DNA of 5,934 nucleotides from Candidatus Avimicrobium faecavium (GCA_904419105.1 CAJFQR010000038.1:12463-18396); one strand, 5' to 3'; shown: positions 1 through 5,897, counted from the first letter of the stretch. Translations and numbers: made by a program. Notes: generated by a model not told the origin, from the letters alone.

Positions 1-594
1 CAGGGTCTTGCGCACATCACCGCCGCAGGCCAGTGCGATGTGCTCCGCCACGCCGGGTTCCACCGTCAGCTCCGGGTACTCCTCCCGGCAGATGGAAAAG
101 GCCCGCTCCACCGCCTTCTGCACTTCGGCGGGTTCCACCGGCTTGAATTCAAAGACGGTGCAGCGGCTGAGCACCGCCCCATAGACATAGAAGTAGGGGT
201 TTTCGGTGGTGGAGGCGATGAGGGTGATGCTCCCGTCCTCGATGAACTCGAGCAGGTTCTGCTGCTGTTTTTTGTTGAGGTACTGGATCTCATCCAGGTA
301 GAGCAGCACTCCGTCCCGGCCTTCGAAGGTGTCCCGCTTGGCGACGATGTCCCGCAGGTCCGCCGTCGAGGCGGTGGTGCCGTTGAGCCGGCAGAGGGTC
401 TTGCCCGCCCGCCGGGCGATAATGTTGGCCACCGTGGTCTTGCCGATGCCCGGCGGCCCGTAGAAGATCAGATTGGGGATGCTGCCGCCGTCAATGATGC
501 GGCGGAGCACCTTACCCGGAGCCAGCAGATGCCGCTGGCCCACCACTTCGTCAAGGGTCTGCGGCCGCAGCCGGTCCGCCAGAGGAGATGCCAT
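1..594 (-). CDS. rarA: RarA (MgsA)-type replication-associated AAA+ ATPase, N-terminal part, truncated by window edge
   Basis: The 198 visible codons (of roughly 420-440 in the family) form the AAA+ core of RarA/MgsA, the relative of clamp-loader ATPases and RuvB that acts at stalled replication forks in the cytoplasm. Seen directly: an N-terminal MASPLADRLRPQTLDEVVGQ stretch typical of RarA; Walker A GPPGIGKT at residues 46-53; Walker B LLYLDEIQ at 97-104; a sensor-1-like STTEN at 128-132; the SRC arginine-finger region at 143-145; and GGDVRK at 191-196, matching the sensor-2 region. The C-terminal tetramerisation part lies beyond base 1. The ATG at 594 is chosen because the family motif starts there and AGGAG lies 11 nt upstream. 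The esterase stop is 47 bp upstream, with no terminator or clear promoter between, so the two are probably co-transcribed. In RarA the signature after Walker A is usually followed by an LSAV-type segment; here it is RLNGTTAS, a common clostridial variation as far as I recall. Confidence 0.93.
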   Translation of the reverse strand, partial: MASPLADRLRPQTLDEVVGQRHLLAPGKVLRRIIDGGSIPNLIFYGPPGIGKTTVANIIARRAGKTLCRLNGTTASTADLRDIVAKRDTFEGRDGVLLYLDEIQYLNKKQQQNLLEFIEDGSITLIASTTENPYFYVYGAVLSRCTVFEFKPVEPAEVQKAVERAFSICREEYPELTVEPGVAEHIALACGGDVRKTL

Positions 595-641
595 TGTGTC
601 GATCGCTCCTGTCTGTGCTGATGTAGCTGGTGTCCGAAAGA

Positions 642-1439
642 TCAGACGTGGTAGTCCCGCACCCGGTCGAAGTCGTTGAGGCACTCCCGGAGGGCCTCGT
701 CCCAGACGCCCCACTCGTGCATGCCCTTCTGTTCAAACCAGGTGTGCTCGATGTCCAGCTCCTCCAGCAGCTTCACATAGGCCACGTTGCCGTCATAGAG
801 GGTGGGCATCTCGTCCTCGGCGCCGCAGCTGACAAAGATCCTGGCCCGCTGCTCCTTCGGGAGCTTTGAGTGCTCGCGGGTCAGGTAAAGGATATCGTCC
901 TCCGGCTTCATCTGGAGCTCCGGCCCGAAGATGCCGATGTACTCATCCAGTGCCCGGCCGGAGATGTGCGGGCGCATGGCCTCCACCATCCGGCCGAGGT
1001 CCACTGCCCCGGAAAAGCTGGCGATGCCGCCGTACTGCTCCGGCCGGGAGAGACCGATCTTGAGGGCGCCGTAGCCGCCCATCGACAGCCCGGCGATCAG
1101 ATTGTCCTCCCGCTTTTCGCTCAGGCGGAACATCTTGCGGCAGAGGGCGGGCAGTTCATCGGCGACGAAGGTGAAGTAGTCCAGCCCATAGGCCATATTG
1201 CGGAAGAAGCTGCGCTGCACCTCCGGCATGATGACCGCAAAGCCATGCTGCATTGCGTACCGCTCCACCGAGGTCCACCGCATCCAGGACGCAGAGCTGC
1301 TGCCCTGCCCGTGGAGCAGCCAGAGGGTCCGGCAGGGATCGGGCAGGTCATCATGGGGGTGGTCGTAGGGAAGGATGACATTGAGGGCGATGTCCATATC
1401 CAGCGCCCGGGATTTGATCTCACCTTTGAATGAAGCCAT
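642..1439 (-). CDS. Alpha/beta-hydrolase esterase (EstA/FrmB-like, esterase D superfamily)
   Basis: A 265-residue cytoplasmic serine esterase with no signal peptide. It belongs to the COG0627-type group that includes tributyrin esterase EstA and S-formylglutathione hydrolase FrmB. Seen: an oxyanion-side LLHGQG at residues 41-46; nucleophile elbow GLSMGG at 117-122 (Ser119); an acid candidate Asp209 in CGAEDEM; and the catalytic His candidate His241 in KGMHEWGVW. Spacing and length fit the family (about 250-280 aa). The frame stays open upstream to 1667, but the ATG at 1439 is preferred: a strong AGGAGGT precedes it by 10 nt, family members start with a similar segment, and the promoter -10 lies within the longer reading. 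Substrate is not predictable. Short-chain acyl esters are typical for EstA-like enzymes; acetyl-sugar or acyl-thiol substrates are alternatives. It is first in a probable two-gene transcript with rarA, a pairing whose functional meaning is unclear. Confidence 0.9.
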   Translation of the reverse strand: MASFKGEIKSRALDMDIALNVILPYDHPHDDLPDPCRTLWLLHGQGSSSASWMRWTSVERYAMQHGFAVIMPEVQRSFFRNMAYGLDYFTFVADELPALCRKMFRLSEKREDNLIAGLSMGGYGALKIGLSRPEQYGGIASFSGAVDLGRMVEAMRPHISGRALDEYIGIFGPELQMKPEDDILYLTREHSKLPKEQRARIFVSCGAEDEMPTLYDGNVAYVKLLEELDIEHTWFEQKGMHEWGVWDEALRECLNDFDRVRDYHV

Positions 1440-1478
1440 TGGTAACGGCACCTCCTGAAAAATGTTACACTGACATCT

Positions 1479-1484
1479 ATTATA
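1479..1484 (-). promoter_or_regulatory. -10 box of esterase (and probably rarA) promoter
   Basis: A perfect TATAAT on the minus strand, about 40 bp upstream of the esterase start codon. The sequence 16-18 bp further upstream (about 1501-1508) has no good TTGACA match, so the promoter may need an activator or be weak. A 7-bp direct repeat (CAGTGTA on the minus strand; plus-strand 1466-1472 and 1483-1489, period 17) overlaps one edge of the -10 box and the start-site region. Confidence 0.65.
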
Positions 1485-1604
1485 CACTGTTTTTCGGGGA
1501 AACGCAGAAGGAAAAAGTGAATTTTCCCACAAAAAGTGTGAAAAATCCGTGATCTCCCGCATCAATTTCCAGAAAAACCGGCACTGAAAAAATAGCCCCC
1601 GCTC

Positions 1605-1634
1605 TTTACATCCATAGGGGAAAAATGCTATCAT
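1605..1634 (+). promoter_or_regulatory. Promoter of the two-helix membrane protein gene
   Basis: TTTACA at 1605-1610 (-35), an 18-bp spacer, then TATCAT at 1629-1634 preceded by TGC, which is an extended -10. The predicted start near 1641 gives a leader of about 50 nt with AAAGGAGA at 1676-1683 just before the ATG at 1691. The promoter diverges from the esterase promoter. Confidence 0.65.
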
Positions 1635-1690
1635 GAAAGAACAGGCGGCCGGCCCCGGCCACATCACGCCGCCGCAAAGGAGACTATCAC

Positions 1691-2239
1691 ATGGAACATC
1701 TGATGCTGAGCATGTACACCGATACCGGCATGATGGGCATGACCGGCGGATCCGGCGGCCTCATCGACTCCCTGAAGGCGAAGCTCAGCTTTCTGCCGGA
1801 GCCGGTGGCTATTCTGGTAATTGCAGCCGGTGTGATCCTGCTGGCGATGCTGGTGGGCTTCATCGGCGGCAAGATTATCGGTTCGATCCTCTACCCCGAC
1901 CCGGATAAGCCCAGTATCCTCTCCAAAAAGCAGAAGTTCGCCGTCCTCGGCGGGGTGGTGGCGGCTATCGCTGTCACCCTCTTCGCGCTGACCTACACCC
2001 CTCTGGTGGACACCGGTGACGATGCGCTGCCGGTGGACGGTATGAGCGATGGTATGACGGACGGTATGACCGACGGGACCGACGAGGGTCTCGATGGAGA
2101 GTCCGCCGATGGAGAGGCCGGTGAAACCACCGATGGGGAGACTGCCGACGCAGAGACTGACGGGTCTGTCTCCATCGAGGAGGAGGCCCCGGCGGCGAGC
2201 ACCGGCGGAGGTGCTGCCGTAGCCGTCCCGATGATTTGA
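1691..2239 (+). CDS. Uncharacterised two-helix membrane protein with acidic repetitive C-terminal tail
   Basis: I do not recognise a family for this 182-residue protein. Visible architecture: a Met/Gly-rich N-terminus (1-25, including MMGMTGGSGG); a first hydrophobic helix at about 39-58; a short loop with basic residues (KPSILSKKQK, about 73-82); a second hydrophobic helix at about 84-101; then a low-complexity tail from 107 to the end. The tail is rich in Asp, Glu, Gly and Thr, with tandem GMTD-type units at 117-128 and degenerate DGE/GET units to about 158. The positive loop between the helices and the acidic tail suggest a hairpin with loop inside and both ends outside, so the tail would lie on the outer face; this is inference from the positive-inside rule. 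The start has a good ribosome binding site (AGGAG 8 nt upstream). It is a single-gene unit with its own promoter and terminator. A role in envelope organisation or metal/cation binding is possible but unsupported. Confidence 0.8.
   Translation: MEHLMLSMYTDTGMMGMTGGSGGLIDSLKAKLSFLPEPVAILVIAAGVILLAMLVGFIGGKIIGSILYPDPDKPSILSKKQKFAVLGGVVAAIAVTLFALTYTPLVDTGDDALPVDGMSDGMTDGMTDGTDEGLDGESADGEAGETTDGETADAETDGSVSIEEEAPAASTGGGAAVAVPMI
2039..2083 (+). repeat. Tandem 12-bp coding repeat in the acidic tail
   Basis: Three consecutive 12-bp units beginning GGTATGA (2039-2050, 2051-2062, 2063-2074), followed by a shortened GGGACCGAC unit (2075-2083). They encode GMSD-GMTD-GMTD-GTD. The unit length is a multiple of three, so copy-number change by slippage would lengthen or shorten the tail without breaking the frame. 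Confidence 0.85.
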
Positions 2240-2249
2240 ACGGCACACA

Positions 2250-2272
2250 GGCGCCCAGCGGGCGCCTTTTTT
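2250..2272 (+). terminator. Intrinsic terminator of the membrane protein gene
   Basis: Perfect 7-bp stem GGCGCCC/GGGCGCC (2250-2256 and 2260-2266), loop AGC, then six T (2267-2272), 11 bp after the stop codon. Confidence 0.93.
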
Positions 2273-2313
2273 CTGCCTTTGTGACCTGGGCCCTATAAAA
2301 TACCGCAAAAGTA

Positions 2314-2322
2314 TGCTATACT
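2314..2322 (+). promoter_or_regulatory. Extended -10 promoter of the CoA-disulfide reductase gene
   Basis: TGCTATACT: TATACT at 2317-2322 preceded by TGC. The best-placed -35 candidate (TATAAA, 2294-2299, 17-bp spacer) is weak, as is usual for extended -10 promoters. The -10 lies in the inverted repeat AGTAT-GCT-ATACT (2310-2322). Predicted start is near 2329; the ribosome binding site AGGAG is at 2361-2365, 9 nt before the ATG. Confidence 0.65.
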
Positions 2323-2374
2323 AAGAACAAAGGATCTTATTTTTCCCACAGGGAAACGAAAGGAGCCATTTTTC

Positions 2375-4063
2375 ATGAAAGTATTGATCGTAGGCGGCGT
2401 GGCCGGCGGCGCCGGCACCGCCGCGCGTCTGCGCCGCAACGACGAGCACGCCGAGATCATCATGTTTGAAAAGGGGCCGTACATCTCCTTTGCAAACTGC
2501 GGTCTGCCCTACTACATCGGCGGTGTGATCACCGACAAGGCCAAGCTTCAGCTGCAGACCCCCGAGAGCTTTCACGCCCGGTTCGATGTCGATGTGCGGG
2601 TGAACAATGAGGTGCTCCGTGTGGACACCGCTGCCAAGTGTGTTGAGGTCAAAAACCTCGCCACCGGTGAGACCTACACCGAGAGCTACGATGTGCTGGT
2701 GCTCTCCCCCGGTGCGTCGCCGGTGCGGCCTCCCATCAAGGGCATCGACACCGCAAAGGTCTTTACTCTGCGCAACATTCCCGACACCTACGCCATCCAC
2801 GACTATGTCACCGAGCACAGGCCCAAGACGGCCGCGGTGATCGGCGGCGGCTTTATCGGCGTTGAGATGGCGGAGAACCTCCACGCTGCCGGTGTAGAGG
2901 TCACCATCGTCGAGGCTCAGAGCCACATCATGGCCAACCTGGACGAGGATATGACTCACGACCTGCACAATCACATCCGCTCCAAAGGCGTCGGCCTCTG
3001 CCTGAACGCCGCCGCGGCGGAGTTCACCCCGGACAGCGTCATCCTCTCGAACGGCGCCAGGATCCCGGCGGAGATGATCATCCTCAGCGTCGGCGTCCGG
3101 CCGGAAACCCGCTTCCTGGAGGGCAGCGGCATCGAGCTCGGCCGCCGCGGGGAGATTCTGGTGGACGAGCGGCTGCGCACCAATGTGGCCGATGTCTACG
3201 CCGTCGGCGACGCCATCTCGGTGCGGGATATTGTCACCGGTGAGAAGAAGAGCATCCCGCTGGCTTCTCCCGCCAACCGGCAGGCCCGGTTGGTAGCGGA
3301 CATCATCGCCGGCAAGGACCGGGTCTACACCGGTGCCCAGGGCACCTCCATCGCCAAGATCTTCGATATGGCGGCTGCCTCCACCGGCGCCAGCGAGGCC
3401 TCTCTCAAGGCCGCCGGTATCCCCTATAAGAAGAGCTACACCTTCAGCGCCTCCCATGCTGGCTACTACCCCGGCGGCCACTCGATGCAGGTCAAGCTGA
3501 TCTATTCGCCGGAGGGCGTTGTCCTCGGCGGCCAGATCACCGGCTACGAGGGTGTAGACAAGCGCATCGACCAGATTGCCACCGCCGTGCGCCACGGCTT
3601 TACCGTCTACGACCTGCAGGAGCTGGAGCTGTCCTATGCGCCGCCCTTCTCCTCCGCCAAGGATCCGGTGAATATGGCCGGTTATGCCGCCTCCAATGTG
3701 ATCGAAGGCACCTTCAAGCCCTTCTACATCGAGGATCTGGCCGCCCTCCCGGCGGATGCCCAGCTGGTGGATGTCCGTACTCCCGGTGAGTTCGCCCGCG
3801 GCACCATCGACGGCGCCGTCAACATCCCGGTGGACGAGCTTCGCGCCCGCATTGGTGAGCTGGACCCGGCGCGCCCGGTGTATATCTTCTGTCAGGTGGG
3901 CCTGCGCGGCTACATCGCCGAGCGCATCGCCGAACAGCACGGCCTCACCTGCCGGAACCTCTCCGGCGGCTACCGCTTCTATGAGGCGGCCAAGCTGGAC
4001 GCCGAGGGCCAGGCGGCTGCTGAAAAGGAATACGAGTACTGCGGAATGGAGAAGCAGAAGTAA
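2375..4063 (+). CDS. cdr: CoA-disulfide/persulfide reductase with C-terminal rhodanese domain (CoADR-Rhd)
   Basis: This 562-residue cytoplasmic flavoprotein belongs to the single-cysteine pyridine nucleotide-disulfide oxidoreductases. They use NAD(P)H to reduce CoA disulfide, CoA persulfides or polysulfide. Seen in order: an FAD-binding motif GGVAGG at residues 7-12; active-site SFANCGLPYYIGG with Cys42 as redox cysteine; a second nucleotide motif GGGFIG at 157-162; the FAD-contacting YAVGD at 275-279; conserved tyrosines near 364-365 and at 421 (LSYAPPFSS), candidates for the substrate-site tyrosines of CoADR; then a rhodanese domain from about 455 with LVDVRTPGEF at 464 onward and the active loop CQVGLRGY with Cys506. 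The fusion is the known CoADR-Rhd architecture (e.g. Bacillus anthracis CoADR-RHD, Shewanella Npsr), in which rhodanese supplies or accepts sulfane sulfur. Persulfide/CoA-thiol redox is therefore more likely than NADH oxidase activity, but the close relatives overlap. Own promoter, ribosome binding site and terminator make it a single-gene unit. Confidence 0.93.
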   Translation: MKVLIVGGVAGGAGTAARLRRNDEHAEIIMFEKGPYISFANCGLPYYIGGVITDKAKLQLQTPESFHARFDVDVRVNNEVLRVDTAAKCVEVKNLATGETYTESYDVLVLSPGASPVRPPIKGIDTAKVFTLRNIPDTYAIHDYVTEHRPKTAAVIGGGFIGVEMAENLHAAGVEVTIVEAQSHIMANLDEDMTHDLHNHIRSKGVGLCLNAAAAEFTPDSVILSNGARIPAEMIILSVGVRPETRFLEGSGIELGRRGEILVDERLRTNVADVYAVGDAISVRDIVTGEKKSIPLASPANRQARLVADIIAGKDRVYTGAQGTSIAKIFDMAAASTGASEASLKAAGIPYKKSYTFSASHAGYYPGGHSMQVKLIYSPEGVVLGGQITGYEGVDKRIDQIATAVRHGFTVYDLQELELSYAPPFSSAKDPVNMAGYAASNVIEGTFKPFYIEDLAALPADAQLVDVRTPGEFARGTIDGAVNIPVDELRARIGELDPARPVYIFCQVGLRGYIAERIAEQHGLTCRNLSGGYRFYEAAKLDAEGQAAAEKEYEYCGMEKQK

Positions 4064-4080
4064 GCCTTTCCCGCCGGTAA

Positions 4081-4105
4081 AAGCGCCCGAACAGGGCGCT
4101 TTTTT
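4081..4105 (+). terminator. Intrinsic terminator of cdr
   Basis: 8-bp stem AAGCGCCC/GGGCGCTT (4081-4088 and 4094-4101), loop GAACA, with the T-run continuing to 4105; 17 bp after the stop codon. Confidence 0.93.
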
Positions 4106-4186
4106 CCTGCATGGCTGGAGTATTTTGGGCCAAATCGATGCACGAAGAGGAAAAGGGGACCTTCCCGCAGAAAGGATGCCGGACCA

Positions 4187-5077
4187 ATGAAACGCTTGTT
4201 TGCTGCCCTGCTCACCGCTGCCCTGCTGCTGGCCGGCTGTGCCCCGGCTGGGGAGGGCCTCTCCTCCGCTCCGGCGGAGACCGTCACCGGCTTTCGCTGG
4301 GGTGGGGAGGAGGACACTCTTCATCAATTTGCTGACCACGACGGCAGCATAAACGGCTACCGGGATTATACCATCACCGCCTGCTTTTCCGCCGATGGGG
4401 AGGCCTCCCCGCCGGTGCCGCTGACGATGGAGCAGATCGGCAGCCAGTTTTTTACCGATCTGCAGGAGCGCGTACCGCAGCCGCCGCCGGAAGAGCTGAA
4501 CTTTACCGCCCCTTACACGGTGGTGGAGGTGGAGGACGCCGGTGAGACGGTGCGCTACCTCTCGCTGGCGGATGGCAGCCTGCTCACCGTCCAGGGCGGC
4601 TTCTGCTATTATCTCGGCGAGAAGGATCCGATGCGCCTTCTCAGCGCCTTTATCGCCGGGGCGGAGGAGCGGGTGGAACTGCTCCCGCCGAACCTGACAG
4701 TGGATGAGACGCCCTTTGGCCTGGAGCCGGAGCATCCGGTGACCGTGCCGGACGGGGCGGCGATCGCCGTTGGAATCACCAGCGGCCGGGCCAACGCCGG
4801 GAGCCTCCTGCTTGGGGAAGAGGGCACTGAGGCGGTGGCTGGTGTGCTCGGATCGGTAACTGAGACGGTCCCGCTGGAGCCAATGAGCGTGACGGATCTG
4901 GTGAACATCACCGTTGTCTGTGGGGATACGGTCGACCGCTATGCGATACGTGGCCGGGACGAGCTGCTCGACTACCAGAACCATGTGCTCTGGGCGCTGC
5001 CGGAGGAGGCCTATCCCACTGTCCTTACCGCCTATGCCGCCGCCCTTGCCGCTGAGCTGCCGGAGATGTCCTGGTGA
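4187..5077 (+). CDS. Putative lipoprotein of unrecognised family
   Basis: A 296-residue protein with a classical lipoprotein signal: Lys-Arg at 2-3, a hydrophobic core at 4-16 and lipobox LAGC at 15-18, so Cys18 would be lipidated and the mature protein anchored on the outer face of the membrane. After a short Ser/Ala/Pro-rich linker (to about 33) the rest looks like a compact, acidic, globular extracytoplasmic domain, with no further membrane helix and no motif I can assign. Aromatic and alternating hydrophobic stretches (e.g. YTVVEVEDAG, VRYLSLADGSLLTV) suggest beta-rich structure; this is inference. AAAGGA at 4171-4176, 10 nt upstream, supports the start. No convincing promoter is visible between the cdr terminator and the gene, so it may depend on read-through or on an atypical promoter. 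It ends with tandem stops (TGA TAG) and converges on ppa. Many clostridial genomes carry such orphan lipoproteins; no function is claimed. Confidence 0.82.
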   Translation: MKRLFAALLTAALLLAGCAPAGEGLSSAPAETVTGFRWGGEEDTLHQFADHDGSINGYRDYTITACFSADGEASPPVPLTMEQIGSQFFTDLQERVPQPPPEELNFTAPYTVVEVEDAGETVRYLSLADGSLLTVQGGFCYYLGEKDPMRLLSAFIAGAEERVELLPPNLTVDETPFGLEPEHPVTVPDGAAIAVGITSGRANAGSLLLGEEGTEAVAGVLGSVTETVPLEPMSVTDLVNITVVCGDTVDRYAIRGRDELLDYQNHVLWALPEEAYPTVLTAYAAALAAELPEMSW

Positions 5078-5080
5078 TAG

Positions 5081-5130
5081 CCCTGCCCAACAAAAAAGCC
5101 TCCCGCTTGGGAGGCTTTTTCTATGCAGGG
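5081..5130. terminator. Bidirectional terminator shared by the lipoprotein gene and ppa
   Basis: Core stem GCCTCCC/GGGAGGC (5098-5104 and 5109-5115), loop GCTT, with A6 on the left (5092-5097) and T5 on the right (5116-5120), so it reads as stem plus U-run on both strands. An outer inverted repeat CCCTGC (5081-5086) and GCAGGG (5125-5130) encloses it, giving a 50-bp symmetric element that fills most of the gap between the convergent stop codons. Confidence 0.9.
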
Positions 5131-5138
5131 AAGAAATC

Positions 5139-5678
5139 TCACAGGGTCGGGAGGATCTCCTTGTCGTACTTGTCCATGCAGTAGGCGATGATCTTCTTGG
5201 CCTCGTCCGCGCCCTGGACGCCAGTGACCTCAGTGGTCTTGCCGGGCTGCAGCGCCTTGTAGACGGTGAAGAAGTGCATCATCTCATCGAAGATGTGCTT
5301 CGGCAGCTCGGCGATGTCGTGATAGCCGTTGAAGAACGGGTCGTCCGGCAGCACGGCGATGATCTTCTCGTCCTTGTCGCCGCTGTCGACCATGTTCAGC
5401 ACACCGATGGGCCGGCAGTTGACCAGCACCAGCGGGTCGATGACCTCGGAGCAGAGCACCAGCACATCCAGCGGATCGCCGTCGTCATCGTAGGTGCGGG
5501 GGATAAAGCCGTAGTTGGCCGGGTAGACGGTGGAGGTGTAGAGGATGCGGTCCAGCGACAGCATACCGGTCTCCTTGTCCAGCTCGTACTTCTTCTTGCT
5601 GCCCTTGCTGATCTCGATGACCGCGGCAAACTCTTCGGTCGAGATGCGCTCGGGGCTGATGTCATGCCAAATATTCAT
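5139..5678 (-). CDS. ppa: Inorganic pyrophosphatase, family I (soluble)
   Basis: A 179-residue cytoplasmic enzyme (E. coli Ppa has 175) that hydrolyses pyrophosphate to two phosphates with Mg2+, pulling nucleotide polymerisation and aminoacylation forward. Seen: EISKGSKKKYE at 22-32 (Glu22, Lys30, Glu32 correspond to E. coli Glu20, Lys29, Glu31); YPANYGFIPRT at 52-62; the signature DGDPLD with Asp66, Asp68 and Asp71 (E. coli 65, 67, 70); DSGDKDEK with Asp98, Asp103 and Lys105 (E. coli 97, 102, 104); and YK at 140-141. All expected catalytic residues are present, so it should be active. The frame is open upstream to 5780, and a second ATG lies at 5705, but the 5678 start is chosen: an AAAGGAGAGG lies 11 nt upstream, the homologous N-terminus begins there, and the 5705 ATG has no ribosome binding site. 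It has its own promoter and is convergent with the lipoprotein gene. Note the enzyme is family I, not the Mn-dependent family II (DHH) form used by many Firmicutes. Confidence 0.95.
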   Translation of the reverse strand: MNIWHDISPERISTEEFAAVIEISKGSKKKYELDKETGMLSLDRILYTSTVYPANYGFIPRTYDDDGDPLDVLVLCSEVIDPLVLVNCRPIGVLNMVDSGDKDEKIIAVLPDDPFFNGYHDIAELPKHIFDEMMHFFTVYKALQPGKTTEVTGVQGADEAKKIIAYCMDKYDKEILPTL

Positions 5679-5736
5679 TGTCAGTTTCGCCTCTCCTTTA
5701 TTCATGAAACAGGGGCCAACGCGCCCCGCTCCCTCT

Positions 5737-5765
5737 ATTATACGGGTTAGGGGGGCGTCTTGCAA
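5737..5765 (-). promoter_or_regulatory. ppa promoter
   Basis: On the minus strand: TTGCAA (5760-5765), a 17-bp spacer, then a perfect TATAAT (5737-5742). The predicted start is near 5730. A GC hairpin GGGGC/GCCCC (5712-5716 and 5723-5727) would sit almost at the 5' end of the mRNA, ahead of the ribosome binding site. Confidence 0.75.
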
Positions 5766-5842
5766 GGGAATCGCCGGCATTTTGTCGAATTTTTAGAAAA
5801 ACCGCCGCCCGCCGGAAAAAAACAGCCGTCCGAGACTGAACT

Positions 5843-5891
5843 GCACCCCATTTGTTAGACAGTATGTTATACTGAATAACAAGTGGGGTGC
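5843..5891 (+). promoter_or_regulatory. IS leader hairpin overlapping internal promoter and ribosome binding site
   Basis: A 49-bp near-palindrome. GCACCCCA (5843-5850) pairs with TGGGGTGC (5884-5891), TTGTTA (5852-5857) with TAACAA (5877-5882), and CAGTAT (5860-5865) with ATACTG (5869-5874), leaving loop GTT. It is broken only by a T/G opposition (a wobble in RNA) and a 2x2 internal loop. It contains an extended -10, TGTTATACT (TATACT at 5868-5873), and its 3' arm includes the only Shine-Dalgarno-like bases (GGGGTG, 5885-5890) before the ATG at 5898. Confidence 0.75.
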
Positions 5892-5897
5892 TTTACT

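Noticed and set aside
40..621. 193-codon plus-strand frame opposite rarA, and the 187-codon plus-strand frame 870-1433 opposite the esterase
   Set aside because: Both mirror conserved minus-strand genes with complete catalytic motifs, and neither shows recognisable protein features.
1592..1631. Inverted repeat ATAGCCCCC ... GGGG ... GCTAT around the -35 of the membrane protein promoter, considered as a riboswitch or operator
   Set aside because: The arms are short and interrupted by a gap of unpaired bases, and most of it lies upstream of the predicted transcript start, so it cannot be a riboswitch; too weak for an operator claim.
1440..1667. N-terminal extension of the esterase frame to 1667
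   Set aside because: The true start at 1439 has a strong AGGAGGT site, and the promoter -10 lies inside the extension. The extra residues look like translated intergenic DNA.
2321..4984. An 887-codon open frame on the minus strand, antisense to cdr and the lipoprotein gene
   Set aside because: It lies opposite two well-supported genes, crosses the cdr terminator, and has low-complexity His/Gly/Asp-rich composition typical of antisense reading of GC-rich codons. No domain or ribosome binding site supports it.
4914..5750. 278-codon plus-strand frame opposite ppa
   Set aside because: It runs through the shared terminator and opposite every catalytic motif of pyrophosphatase; a shadow frame.
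5679..5780. N-terminal extension of ppa to 5780, or start at the 5705 ATG
   Set aside because: The extension spans the promoter, the 5705 ATG has no ribosome binding site, and its codons contain the AAAGGAGAGG site serving the 5678 start.
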